Shown in pieces: positions 27,101-64,000 of a stretch of 64,000 nucleotides of DNA. Source of the DNA: Liolophura sinensis (taxonomy: Eukaryota > Mollusca > Polyplacophora > Chitonida > Chitonidae). A program made the position numbers and the translations under genes. Numbering within the stretch: position 1 is the stretch's first letter; every line of letters begins with the position of its first letter. The notes beneath the pieces are model-generated. The model saw only the letters and a program-made list of their open reading frames with translations, did not search any database and was not told the origin of the DNA. The stretch is from the NCBI RefSeq assembly GCF_032854445.1, contig NC_088301.1, positions 48,541,116 through 48,605,115 of the forward strand, read 5' to 3'.

Positions 27101-29671
27101 CATATGTTAATATATTCATAACCATGCACCATATTCTTTGGTAGCTTTCACGGTTTCCGTCGGGGCATTAATTTAGTACGGAAATCCATTCACGCACTGT
27201 ATATGTTGTTCTTCGCCGTTATTGATAATTAGCTGACTTAACTCCATATGCATAACTATGACGCAAATAACAGTGGGCACCCACACAAGACCAAACACGG
27301 GCCGTGTCCCTCAAAGCAATAATATACCTAAGTTACCATGGTTACATATACCTTTAACTTCCGTCTCCATGATAATTGGAATCGAGTCAGCATAGAACAT
27401 GACGTTATAGTGACCTCTGTTGCCGTCTATCTATAACATGAAAGACTACTGCATGGGGAGTAAAACCCGGGCAGCAGCGACATTTTAGTTGGCAAATGGA
27501 CACACTTAACTGGTGAAATAAGGCCTCAGATCAGTTTACCTCAGCTAGGGTTCTATTCTAACTGTTCATGAGAATGCACAAAACGAAGGAACTCATACGC
27601 CCCCTAAAACACCTCTAACCAAAAATAGAGTGATATTTATATTTTATTGGATGTGGCTGGTCTAGAATTGCTCAAAATAAACATTTTGTCTGTAGTATCA
27701 TTTAAAATGTTGATACTCTTTTAGTTCTTGTCTTTTCTCATGAAATTAGTGGCGTTGAGCATTCAAAGTGGTCTTCATTTTACAGATAACTGCGGGTCGT
27801 TCTGCATTCTGTACCAGGAAGACTACATGGCATGGGGCGAACCTGGCATTGGTCGTTATCTGGTGTTTTTGGCTGGGCAAGGGACAGTATTTATACTGCT
27901 GGTGCTTCTCATTGAATCGCGCAAAATAGAATCAATCTGGTACAGAGTCCGACCGCCCCCGCGCCCTGCTGGCAACGCGGACAGCAGTCTCACGCAACCC
28001 GAAGATAGCGACGTGGCTCAAGAAAGGAAAAGAATTAACAATTCCAGTGTGCCGATGCTTCAGAAAACAGACACTTTGATTCTGCAGAATTTAAGTAAAT
28101 ACTATGGAAACTTCTTAGCTACGGACCACCTGTGCCTCGGGGTACCTAAAGGTGAAACCTTTGGCCTTTTAGGTGTGAATGGCGCAGGGAAGACAACTAC
28201 TTTTAAGATGATGACAGGGGAACTCATAGTGTCTGAAGGAAATGCTTTCCTGAGCGGGTATGATGTCAGGAGAAATATAAAGAAGGTAATATAGAGACTG
28301 GAAATGTACGTTTTATGGCTACGTCCTATTGTTGTCAAAAATAGGCGAGACGACAGTTTTTCACTGCTCAGTCGTTCTAGTGTAAATGAGCCATAAAATA
28401 TAGGACTACATTTCCATTCCACATATGTATACGCTCCTGTGTACAATATAGAGGTGGTCAAATCCACTTTATTGTGCCGAGCTATTCCCTCTACAGTGTT
28501 CACTAAAGATTATCAGAAGTTACTTTATTATGTCAGTGGTTACAATTATGATCGGTTAGAAATTCTTTGAAAATTTTCAGGTTCAGCAAAACCTTGGCTA
28601 CTGTCCACAGTTTGACGCATTAATAGACCAGATGACTGGCCGTGAAACATTGAGGATGTATGCAAGACTACGAGGGATTATATCAAAGCAAATTGAGGGC
28701 GTTATAGACAACCTTCTGAAGGCGTTGATGTTGGAGAAACATGCTGACAAAAAAACTTCAAAATACAGGTAAGTAGGTTTACATGCCCAAGAGTGCAGCT
28801 AACAAGAAGCTTTTTACACTGATGCCTCATTATCATAGAGCCGTGTGATTAGAAATTCTCAATTTCATACATGGAAGTAGTCATCTAAATCTTACTTCCA
28901 CAACGTATGTTTCAGTGGTGGCAATAAACGAAAGCTCAGCACAGCAATAGCTCTGATTGGAGACCCACCAATCATATTCCTGGATGAGCCAACAACTGGC
29001 ATGGATCCTGGTGCACGACGACAACTTTGGAATGTGTTGGCTGATATTCGTGCCAGTGGACGGACGCTCATTCTGACTTCCCACAGGTAAGTGCAAAATT
29101 TAAATCCAGCTTAACACTGAATCAAATCAGTTAATCCTAATGGAAAGCTGTTTCATGAAAATAGTGTGGTGCAATGTATGATTTGCTAAAGGATTCGTAC
29201 TGCAACATATAAGCCAGCATGTCGTTTGTTCTCAACAGCATGGAAGAATGTGATGCTCTGTGTACTCGCCTGGCAATCATGGTCAACGGAACCTTTACAT
29301 GTCTGGGAAGTTCTCAGCACCTGAAGAGCAAGTTCGGAACAGGCTATACCCTGATCTGTAGGGTAGCGATGCCAAAAGAAGGGGAAGATTCTAAGGTCGG
29401 TCCACTGAAGTCTTTCATCGAGTCCAAATTTCCGGAGAACCTGCTTATGGACGACAGACAGGGCTACGTCAGCTATCAGCTGACCAGTTGTCGTCTTTCG
29501 CTAGCTCATATCTTCGGGACAATGGAGAGGGCAAAGGACCAGTTCAGCATTGAAGACTATTCAGTGGCCCAGACTACATTAGAACAGGTGTTTCTGAATT
29601 TTGCCAAACACCAAAAGCAATCGCCACAAAGCAAGGGAGGAATGTGTTCCTGTCTGTGTTGTTGTCCGTAA
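9122..29671 (+). CDS. ABCA3: ABCA3-like ABC lipid transporter, 19 coding exons
   Basis: Full-length ABC subfamily A transporter (TMD1-NBD1-TMD2-NBD2), predicted to move phospholipids across endosomal or lysosome-related membranes with ATP. Coding exons: 9122-9419, 16301-16552, 17191-17441, 17881-18118, 18939-19112, 19937-20118, 20316-20462, 21083-21212, 21926-22080, 22438-22593, 23088-23298, 23793-24042, 24909-25078, 25391-26413, 26789-26971, 27786-28285, 28581-28768, 28916-29086, 29239-29671. They total 5112 nt, or 1703 aa, almost exactly the length of human ABCA3 (1704 aa), and every junction keeps frame. The start at 9122 ([10 protein letters not shown]) is preferred over the in-frame ATG at 9029 because ABCA proteins begin just before the WKN-containing helix. 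ABCA3-type signatures include [22 protein letters not shown] and a short second ectodomain. Subfamily A is certain from sequence; the exact ABCA3 orthology is from remembered family similarity and untested. Confidence 0.93.
10800..10884 (+). mobile_element. Minimal 59-bp retroposed element with 13-bp TSD
   Basis: The 59-bp insert at 10813-10871 starts 'tcgtcgtcatatgactgaaa', contains 'gagtacgacgttaaacccca' and ends in actcactcac. It is flanked by identical 13-mers 'tccatataatgga' at 10800-10812 and 10872-10884. The insert lacks a Pol III promoter, so it is either a 5'-truncated SINE tail or a very short autonomous-looking family. Confidence 0.88.
11905..12425. repeat. Degenerate minisatellite in ABCA intron 1
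   Basis: At least seven diverged copies of a unit containing 'ggaggaaaccagacagarcc', 'catgagaaacctctacatct' and 'ggtcagg'. 'aaaccagaca' starts at 11964, 11987, 12037, 12113, 12187 and 12301, with 'ggaaatc.ggtagagccc' variants at 12240 and 12356. Spacing is irregular, often about 50-60 bp. The short open frames here are repeat by-products. Confidence 0.8.
13084..13180 (+). mobile_element. SINE fragment, 'tactcaagaat' family
   Basis: It opens with 'ttatttatttgtttgtttga', then 'ttggtattttatgccgtatt', 'gaatattgcacttatacaa', 'cggccagcattatggtg' and 'gaggaaacccgg'. These are the family blocks in order. It lies within ABCA intron 1. Confidence 0.8.
14026..14092 (-). mobile_element. Reversed short SINE-tail element
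   Basis: Reverse complement of the 'tcgtcatatgactgaaaaat ... gagtacgacgttaaacccc ... actcactcac' unit, diverged ('ggttcaacgtcgtacttaac'). No clear target-site duplication. Confidence 0.7.
15944..16012 (+). mobile_element. Short SINE-tail element with (catacata)n end
   Basis: Starts 'tcgtcgtcatatgactgaaa', continues 'gctaagtgcgatttaaaacc' and ends in a (cata)n run instead of (actc)n. A diverged member of the family at 10813 and 19598. Confidence 0.75.
17442..17880 (+). other. GC-AG intron in ABCA
   Basis: Exon 3 ends EKEKKLK; the following bases are gcaagc, with no GT near. Exon 4 begins after 'tttattttcag' with ESMKMMGLN. Joining at GC gives the conserved K-L-K-E-x-M-K-M-M-G reading in frame. 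The donor context AAG|GCAAG is the usual strong context of GC-AG introns. Confidence 0.88.
18440..18875. repeat. Foldback element in ABCA intron 4
   Basis: Left arm around 18447-18515 ('catactccatacagcgcatg'+'cgtagctc', then 'attgccaccactag') is complementary to the right arm around 18800-18870 ('gcgacgcatgcgctgtaagg'+'agtatgga', preceded by 'ctagcggtggcagtga'). The spacer is about 280 bp. No transposase frame is seen, which suggests a non-autonomous TIR/foldback element. Confidence 0.7.
19584..19675 (+). mobile_element. Minimal 64-bp retroposed element with 14-bp TSD
   Basis: The insert at 19598-19661 is the same family as the element at 10813. It is flanked by identical 14-mers 'tctttcgccaaggc' at 19584-19597 and 19662-19675. 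It has inserted beside or within the reversed SINE that follows, giving a relative age. Confidence 0.88.
19676..19830 (-). mobile_element. SINE copy, reversed, in ABCA intron 5
   Basis: Read on the minus strand it gives the family blocks 'tttgattgatgttttacgcc', 'gctcaagaatatttcactta', 'cggccagcattattgttgg', and a 'gaggaagccagcacgagctt' 3' block. It is the longest copy of this family in the window. Confidence 0.75.
20316..24042 (+). other. ABCA exons 7-12: first ATPase domain (NBD1)
   Basis: Walker [11 protein letters not shown] lies at residues 543-552 (exon 8). The Q-loop region [18 protein letters not shown] is in exon 9. The ABC signature [10 protein letters not shown] starts at 642 (exon 10), Walker B VVILDE is at 662-667 followed by PTSGMD, and the H-loop histidine is at 698 (TTHFMDEAD, exon 11). 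All catalytic residues are present, so NBD1 should be active. Exon 12 holds the regulatory domain, with the family motif [14 protein letters not shown] at its end. Confidence 0.95.
23286..23560. repeat. Degenerate tandem repeat starting at an ABCA splice donor
   Basis: The exon 11 end and donor (aaacaaatacg|gtatgagtga...tttgacacc) are echoed about 37 bp downstream as 'aaacataaacacggtatgac'...'ttttgacacc', followed by weaker copies with 'tgtatgacattgga' and 'tttgataccttgaaa'. The tract therefore contains a decoy of the true donor. Confidence 0.55.
24479..24612 (+). mobile_element. Diverged SINE-like repeat in ABCA intron 12
   Basis: 'ttatttattttttgatgga', 'cctcaagactttatcactta', 'tataatggaggtaa', then 'aagaaaccggattgcccgga'+'gtaaacta'. 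It is a relative of the 'tactcaagaat' family and similar to the piece at 43091. Confidence 0.6.
24909..25078 (+). other. ABCA exon 13: variable linker
   Basis: A hydrophilic linker between NBD1 and TMD2 (residues 815-871), rich in Ser, Asp, Thr and His ([14 protein letters not shown]). No motif is recognised. Its length and poor conservation are typical of the inter-half linker. Confidence 0.85.
25391..26971 (+). other. ABCA exons 14-15: second membrane domain (TMD2)
   Basis: Exon 14 is unusually large (1023 nt) and unsplit. It encodes TM7 ([20 protein letters not shown]), a compact ectodomain with sequons NVT, NLS and NKT and the conserved [11 protein letters not shown] and IVTSNYPLP motifs, then helices with [29 protein letters not shown] and [13 protein letters not shown]. 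Exon 15 adds [10 protein letters not shown] and the [15 protein letters not shown] segment. The short second ectodomain argues for the ABCA3 group rather than ABCA1/4/7. Confidence 0.93.
27786..29671 (+). other. ABCA exons 16-19: TM12, second ATPase domain, C-terminus
   Basis: Exon 16 begins with a Cys-containing loop (DNCGSFC), the [11 protein letters not shown] motif and TM12, then NBD2. Walker [11 protein letters not shown] is at 1403-1412. The signature [10 protein letters not shown] straddles the exon 17/18 junction (from 1502), Walker B IIFLDE is at 1522-1527, and the H-loop His is at 1559 (LTSHSMEEC). The regulatory domain ends with EQVFLNFA. The last residues are Cys-rich (MCSCLCCCP), a possible lipidation site by inference. 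TAA is at 29669-29671. Confidence 0.94.
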
Positions 29672-29743
29672 TTCTATAATTTATTGATATAATTATAACT
29701 TATTTTTGCACAGAAATCAGTCGACAGGCCCCGAACCATATTA

Positions 29744-29749
29744 AATAAA
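29744..29749 (+). terminator. Polyadenylation signal AATAAA for ABCA gene
   Basis: Canonical hexamer 73 nt after the stop codon, the first one downstream, giving a short 3' UTR of about 90-100 nt. Confidence 0.6.
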
Positions 29750-30099
29750 AATATACTTGTTAATAGTGCTTGCAATTTGTTATAAAACTATATTCCAATT
29801 ATTCTAATGGTTCGGTGTTAGCTTTGCTGCTCAAATCTATGGATGACAGTAAGTGTGTCATCGTGGCATTTATGATACATGAGCAAAAAAGTGTGCAGTG
29901 TGGAATTTTTAACATACACGAGAGCCTAATTATATGTAGTTAACATTACCATTTGAATATTCAGAAAGTCATATTATGAACTGCTGATATGTTGCGTAAT
30001 ATATTGATAAGAGTCGTGCTGTTAATGCAGTTCGTATTGTATTTGTGTTCATTATGGCAGTCTATATAAGGCAACTGTCTGTCAAGTTTAATGCAAGTC

Positions 30100-30180
30100 T
30101 GTCATAGTGATTAGCATTTGTAGCCTGCGAAGGAAGTATTCAGCCTGCGGACCGGCGTTCATACCCACGTTGATATTTGT
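30100..30180 (+). mobile_element. tRNA-like SINE head
   Basis: 'tcatagtgattagcatttgt' resembles a Pol III A box (TAGTGGTTAGCA type). About 50 nt later 'accggcgttcatacccac' resembles a B box. No complete tRNA fold is visible. Confidence 0.4.
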
Positions 30181-30589
30181 GTAATGGTTTTTGCGGCAAT
30201 TCTTGCAGACGTGGGCGAAATGTGTGTGTTGTATGTGCATCACAGCGTGAAATTTCAGTCCCCAGACATTGTAAACATTGATATTGCATTAGGCGGTTAA
30301 ACTTACAGGACCGCCTATATATTCATATGCGTTCATTCTGGCTATACAGGATTGTTTGGTTTTGTAAGCTTTTAATTTTATGGTTGCTTTCAATCTCATT
30401 TCGGTGATTTCAGGGCGCCATCTGCTTGTAGGATGCAGGTCCCTATGCTGACATATTAAATGTACCGCATTCATTCACTGGAACGCCTTGCCGTTAGTAC
30501 CGCATTTACTGAAACGCCATCCCGATAGTCTTACCTGTACTGGAACGTCATGTCGATATATACCGACCAATGCTGGGTCTCTCCTCTCA

Positions 30590-30670
30590 ATTTTAGTCTG
30601 CCTTTACCAGACACGGGATTTGATCCCAGGTCTCCCTGTTACGAAGCCAGCACTCAAATGACAGGGCGCC
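30590..30670 (-). mobile_element. tRNA-like SINE head, reversed
   Basis: The minus strand reads 'acctgggatcaaatcccgtg' (B-box-like) downstream of 'gagtgctggcttcgtaacag'. Likely a tRNA-derived retroposon piece. Confidence 0.4.
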
Positions 30671-31306
30671 GGCACTTCAGTTGGAGCTACACGGCTGACA
30701 TTTTGACGCCGTTGTGAGTAAAAATATCCATTAAATTTTTGGCTTTATTAGGAGAAGGTTAGAGGCTTGCATGTACATTGGAATTGCGTCATTTCACGAT
30801 GTCTTTTCCAGTATATATCCCTTAATCCAACAAGTGGAATTATAAACTCGAGGAAGGCATAACATAAACGAATCAAGCAGATTATTACCATTTAATAGTG
30901 GTACGACATATAACAACAATGGTGCCTTAATTGGTATCGATGTTAGATACCAACTTTTTATCAATATGTGCTGAGATAAAACATGCATTCCATTATGCCA
31001 TTTATACGCACAGTATTTGGCAATATGGATTTCCATTATATTTTATAAAAGCTTACTTGTATACGATAGCTTGCATAGAGCAATTCTTTATTATTGTGTG
31101 TTTGAAATAGTGATAATAGTTGCTGTGCTATGAGTAACCATTGCAACGGAGACGATCATTTCAAATATGCATAGTGAGAGAATGTAGTCTAACAGCGATC
31201 AAGTGTAGTTTTACATATATACATATATTCCTGGCTGCGGAACCCCCTAACATGGACAGGCCCCTGAAACAATGTCCAAAGTGGCGGGTTACGTATAAAA
31301 TTATAC

Positions 31307-31310
<4 letters not shown>

Positions 31311-31386
<76 letters not shown>
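31311..31386. repeat. (TA)38 microsatellite
   Basis: An uninterrupted TA dinucleotide tract of 76 bp. The open frames across it on both strands (IYIYIY...) are artefacts. Confidence 0.98.
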
Positions 31387-31388
<2 letters not shown>

Positions 31389-33364
31389 ACTGTCCTTCAG
31401 AACTACAATCGTCGGCTTCTTGGTTGTCATAAAAAATAAAAATAAAGAAATGAAAACTTTTTTTAATTATACCATTGTATAGACCTGTTTGTTGAAAACT
31501 AAAATCATTGTTTGTTCCTTTGCACACTTGTATGCGCGTTCTCAAATATATAAAACTTGTAAGTATTATACCCTTGAAAGCCATGAAGTCTTTCACATCC
31601 TTGTATATGCATGTGGCACATTATAATGCGACTCACATTAATGGCTTCTGCGTTCATGTACGCGCAAGTCTGAATGTTGTCGGCATACCTAAAACAATAA
31701 ATAAATGTAGCCACGCAGAAGCTTCAACGAGCAAGATCTACCATCATACTGATGTAAAATTGAATAATTTTCATAACCATTATAACAGCCCACAAACATC
31801 ACCTTATGTTCACTATATATGTATATGTAAGGGATTATATTGCTCAGCTGTAATAAGCCTATTTTATACCCATTATGTTGACATATTTATACGTGATACT
31901 TTCCTCATAACATCCCGATTGCATGTTAGTAAGCGAAATGTGATCTCTGCCTACGCTATCTTTTCTGAACAAAGGACTGTGAGCCAGCGGAGATGCGGGG
32001 TGTTTTCAGGTAAATTCATGTAAGAGTAGCATAGGCCAGTTATGTTAAGAAATTATACAAAGCAGTACGCCTGTGTGTACATTTACAGGATACATTGTAT
32101 ATGGGTATATATTGTTCTTTCCTCATGGACCTTTATCCGCTTTTAAAGTTTCAATTAGAAATCTATTAAAAAAAATTGGCTTACTTTTGACAGAAGTCAG
32201 ACTATTTCATATATGGACGGATGTCAAACCTGCCTGTCCCGAGTGACTATCCCTGTGATATTCTATGTTTGTACATTTATATATTGTTACAATTGAGTTC
32301 TTCATTGTCATTAGATTTCTGTTTCACATTTCGTAATAAAATGGGAACTACTTCTAAATATATACTAGTATATCGTTATTTACGTTATGCGATGAGAAAT
32401 GTGATACTTTCTTAACCATCTTCCTTCCCTGTTTACTTTTTCACCAGTTTACTTTTTTCAAGTGACCAATAATGAGAGCAGGGGAATTTTTAAAATTCTC
32501 TGTGCAAGACATAAATGAAGATAATCCTTGAAAAAAATTTGCTTTCGTACATGAGTACCTATAGTGCGCTTTGTTTAGTCATCTGGAAACATTTCGATGA
32601 ATTGCATAGATTAGCTGCTGTATTGTGAAGTGTGCAACTGATGGACATCTCGTGCCTCATACTGCATGCATGTCAGGTCATCATACACAACGTCCGTCTA
32701 AATATAGGTGAGCTTGTCTAAGTCAAGAAAAAATGAATGAATTGTTACGGTTAACTGCAGGTGTAATGGACGACATGTTTAAACCAGGTCCCGAGATCAG
32801 GAAGTGATCTTAGACTGAAGTCAAAATTTCAAATGACCTTAAAATTGTTATTTCTAATGTAAAAAGGTCAAAATATTACTTGAAAACGTAAATTCTGCGT
32901 AAGTTGTTCTACAAATTTCAATTAAAATAACCAAAACGAACATATCAAATTTCATGATTAAAGCTTTGCTTAGTCTAAGATCACTCTGTTATCCCTGGGC
33001 CAGGGGCCAGGAGACATCAAATGGTTTGCGACGTAATAATGACACCAGTGCAAAGTAATGAAGATACCAGCTATAAGACTTGAACACATTAGTTACGGCT
33101 ATCTAATTAACGTTGTAAAGCGATGCACTGATGGCGTACACGTACACTGGGCCTTGATGCAATCACGTATACCTACACTTACTGGCAGCTGCCACGCTCA
33201 CGTAACGTGCACTCTCACGGATGCGTTTCCGACCTTATGTTCGACCTCAAATATACAGCTGCAGGCAAAACAAATAAAAAATTTCCATCTGTAAGCTGAG
33301 ATGCGGGTTATTTTATTTGTGCATGTCATCTCGATATCACAAGCATGATCCCATAAGCGTTAAT

Positions 33365-33413
33365 TTGTTTCAGACCGTAGTCAAGAATATTTCACTTATA
33401 CAACCATAAGCAG
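33365..33413 (+). mobile_element. SINE fragment
   Basis: 'gtagtcaagaatatttcact'+'tatacaac' matches the core of the 'tactcaagaat' family. Both ends are missing. Confidence 0.55.
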
Positions 33414-35245
33414 GTGCAAAGCACACCACAAAATTCACTGGGTTATCAACTAGCTGTTGCAAAAAGTAACCTTATAAGCAGACATTGTAAGATGGATTAT
33501 AAAATCAATGGCTTAGTTTTAAAATTATGTATGCGTTAAAATCTTTAAAGTGACAATCCCTCAGTCGGATCACAGCGCCAGTATTTATGAAGTCTAACCT
33601 AGCCTGATGTTTTCGTAATATACATAGATGTGGTCTCTACAGTTTAAGTTTTGTGAAATGGTTGAAATGTTTGGTGAAGGTGATTGTGTTTCAAAAGCTT
33701 GGACACACATACAAGGCTAATGGATAATGTTTTCAAGATTCTTTGGTCTCCATAATGCGGTGTTCTCACGTGTTGCCACTTCGGGTAGTCTCACATGAAG
33801 TTGCTTTCAAACAGCAAATGGTGAGAAATGGTAGGCCTTAAAGCGTATATGTGGACAAGAGGCCACTTTTATTAAACATGAATGTACGTCATGCATTCCT
33901 TTTTGTCGTAAAAGATGTTACATCGATGGTTAAAGCACCCTACTGAGATGCCATTTACACGAAAAAGTTACAAAAAATTGATTTGCATAGTTTTCCGGAC
34001 ATGGACCCGGTTTCATTTCTAGAAACTCCTGAAGGCGACCGCTTTTTCAGCGTTGTCTTAAAGGTTTTCCTGAAGGTCGAAAGGGCATACATACCCCTGT
34101 ACCGCTTTTTAACCACCACACACCGCTCCCCCACTCTTTTTTTGCGTTCTTACATCAAGCCTTCTCACAACATTTCCTGTGTTCCTTATAAAATCTGATG
34201 AATCTTTGTCTCATTTATGATAGTATAGATTACTGCAGAGTGGACTGGCTAAACGAGAATAGTTTGATATGAAGTTGAGAGGTATATCAAGCCACAAAAT
34301 GCGACCTTCCTTTACAACACAATGTGATTTAATGTCATAGCTGAAAGCAAAAAACATTTTTTCCTGCATACATGCTTGAAATAAATGGGAGAAAAAAAGA
34401 AGATAAGACATGCTTCTAGATATAAGGAAATTTATTGAGCATTACAGTGGTATTTTACCTAATTTTCATCTTATATATCTTGGAATACACATGTACATAA
34501 ATACAATCCTGTGGAATAAACACTGTACTATACAATAAAAGAAATTTCATTGCTTGAAGAAAAATGCACCTGACTCCACAACTGCACACGTCTACAATGT
34601 GTGCTTTATATATACATGTACATATATATCAAATGACTTGTTCATATTTCATATAAACCTGTCAACATTATTTCATCACAAAAATGACTTGCCATAATTA
34701 CATTTGAACATTACTCATCATTTTGGAATTATTAATATACTAAGGTTTGTTAGTCCCAGTAAATAAGTAAATATTTTGGTCTGATTTCTTGCATGTTGGT
34801 ATCAAGATATAAACAAAGATCAGACAATGCCCACTTTGCACACATATGTATGTAACATACATATATAGGTAACGCTTGCAGCATTTATGAGTCATTATTT
34901 TTCAATGCTTGCTAATTTCGTAAATTTTGCTGCTTGGTATTTAACATTATATACTCAAAACAAAAATGAATGGTCTAACAGTAATAATTTGATAATGGGT
35001 AAACCAAAAAGTAACTAGGGATATTAAGGGTGCACATAAACACAGCCAATATATTTTAATAGGACAAGAACAAAATGATATATTCAACAAAATGCACCTC
35101 TGAATTATGCAACACAGTAGGTAACATTTGACGGGTAGCTGCACCTCTGCTTTAATGATAACACATTAACATAATACATGTACTGACATTCTTTGTAAGA
35201 TGTAAGATGTCCTATTTGGTAAACTTTGCACAGACATGACCATGT

Positions 35246-35251
35246 TTTATT
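35246..35251 (-). terminator. Polyadenylation signal (AATAAA, minus strand) for WASHC4
   Basis: The plus strand shows tttatt, i.e. AATAAA on the coding strand, about 360 nt after the stop codon. Another hexamer at 34431-34436 could serve a longer 3' UTR. Confidence 0.4.
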
Positions 35252-35609
35252 TTAAAACAAACATGTAGGTAATTCCTGAATATTAGAAATTTCACACCAA
35301 AATAAAAACACACACACAAAAAAACTGTAAAGCAGAAATGTGCTTGCATTAGTTTGTCAATCTTTGACCATGCTTCTTAACCGAGTCGTCTTTGACTTCC
35401 ATACTGGAAGACAACTGCTCAAGTGAAAAACATGTCTCAATACATTCTTTCAGAAGAGCTATTTTTCTCGTTCGGGCCTGTTTTGCTTTGTTTTGTTTTT
35501 TCAATTCAAAACAATCTACATCACATGACTCTGGATCATCATTTATCCTGGACACATTTCACTGATACGCTGGAATGCCCAGGATGACTCCTCATCAGGT
35601 GCACCCCCA

Positions 35610-63323
<27,714 letters not shown>

Positions 63324-63639
63324 GTTGAATCTGTGACAGTCATGTGACACTGACAGACGACAGTCAGACGCTAATCCCTTCTGCTGCTTGACGATTTACT
63401 TGATTTTTAGACAGCGAGAAAAACGTGAAAGAAACTTGCAATAGCCTCTTCCAAAGCCACAAAAAATTAGCTTCTGGTTTATTTTAGCCGAAATATACAG
63501 CAAAAAGAAACCGGAAGTTAGTTTGTTGACATCAGCTTCATAATCACGTGGTGGGACTGCATCAGTGCATGGAGATTTGTGATCGAATATTGAAAAGTCG
63601 AAAGTTCATGACTGCTTCAGTTCGGAAATGATAGCTTAG
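63324..63639. promoter_or_regulatory. Bidirectional promoter between WASHC4 and a plus-strand gene
   Basis: Only 316 bp separate the two divergent start codons. It contains an ETS/GABP-type site ACCGGAAGT (63510-63518), frequent in divergent housekeeping promoters, and a CACGTG E-box (63545-63550) in the context tcacgtgg. No TATA box is evident near either start. The site names rest on consensus matching only. Confidence 0.65.
63569..63639 (+). promoter_or_regulatory. Upstream ORFs before the plus-strand gene
   Basis: A 20-residue uORF (63569-63631, starting MEICDR) is followed by a minimal uORF M-I-A-stop (63628-63639). Its TAG directly abuts the ATG of the main frame. If the mRNA starts upstream of these, they would dampen or regulate translation. 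Confidence 0.4.
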
Positions 63640-63738
63640 ATGAATGTGGACCAGCAGCAAATAGCAAATTTTTTACTCTGTAAAGATCCAGAACTTGTGT
63701 TAGTTTGGATAGAAGCGCAGTCAACAGAATCCATATAC
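63640..63738 (+). CDS. First coding exon of an unrecognised gene (partial)
   Basis: 33 codons, MNVDQQQIANFLLCKDPELV continuing to WIEAQSTESIY, end at a canonical donor (TAC|gtgagt) in phase 0. The divergent arrangement with WASHC4 over a short promoter, the strong donor and the non-repetitive coding-like composition support a real exon. The rest of the gene lies beyond the window. I do not recognise the family; the peptide is amphipathic and could begin an alpha-helical domain. Confidence 0.6.
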
Positions 63739-64000
63739 GTGAGTGTTTTCAACTTCCTTATGAAACTGCAACAACGACAGCCTAAATATCTGTTTTAAAA
63801 AGATCAGCATAACAGGGCAACTTGAAGATATGATGATTTTATGACTTTTATTCTATGTTTCAGCTTATTAGTTTGTAAGACTGGCGAGCAGATTTATTAC
63901 CCCATTTTTCAGAGATAGTGAGGGATATTAATTGTGGTCCGTCGGTCTTCCTACATGTATTCTTGTCCTTGTCATGGTGTTTGTCTGCCTGCCCGTCCAT

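Larger units (their letters stand above)
29672..35245. other. Convergent intergenic region
   Basis: It lies between the 3' ends of the ABCA gene and WASHC4. No coding exon is recognised. It holds the (TA)38 tract, tRNA-like SINE heads near 30100-30180 (+) and 30590-30670 (-), and a SINE scrap near 33365. A 171-codon open frame at 31508-32023 has no recognisable family and atypical composition. Confidence 0.6.

Noticed and set aside
31141..31596. Open frames reading (IY)n
   Set aside because: Translation of the TA microsatellite.
31508..32023. 171-codon open frame on the plus strand in the intergenic region
   Set aside because: No recognisable family, no upstream or downstream exon partners, rich in His/Tyr/Ile as expected from AT-rich noncoding DNA.

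Overview
This is a eukaryotic (metazoan) window: both recognisable genes are split into many short exons with GT-AG introns, and introns and flanks are AT-rich and full of short dispersed repeats. The repeat style suggests a lophotrochozoan such as a mollusc or brachiopod. It includes the 'tactcaagaatatttcactta ... ggccagcattatggtgggagg' family and short elements ending 'gagtacgacgttaaacccc' followed by (actc)n. The taxon is inference; the gene calls do not depend on it.

Layout: (1) 1-8985 has no gene I can support; it holds a three-copy minisatellite, a diverged 192-bp duplication, SINE fragments and a 120-bp hairpin. (2) 9122-29671 (+) is a complete ABCA3-like lipid transporter gene. I reconstruct 19 coding exons, phase-consistent throughout, giving 1703 aa with two membrane domains and two ATPase domains. 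(3) 29672-35245 is a convergent intergenic region with a (TA)38 microsatellite and SINE pieces. (4) 35610-63323 (-) is a complete 36-exon gene for WASHC4/SWIP, a subunit of the endosomal WASH actin-nucleation complex, about 1244 aa after allowing for one extra base in exon 3. It carries a C-terminal run of 24 prolines and a 44-codon exon that I do not recognise in the vertebrate protein. (5) 63324-63639 is a compact bidirectional promoter. (6) 63640-63738 (+) is the likely first coding exon of an unrecognised gene that leaves the window.

The genes do not form an operon or pathway. ABCA3-like proteins load lipids into lysosome-related organelles and WASH acts on endosomes, but the adjacency is probably incidental. 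I did not find a novel defence-like or mobile gene system. The more interesting signals are the proline tail and extra exon of WASHC4, a one-base coding disruption, a 188-bp tandem duplication that copies half an exon, two GC-AG introns, several foldback elements, and two minimal 59-64-bp retroposed elements with clean target-site duplications.
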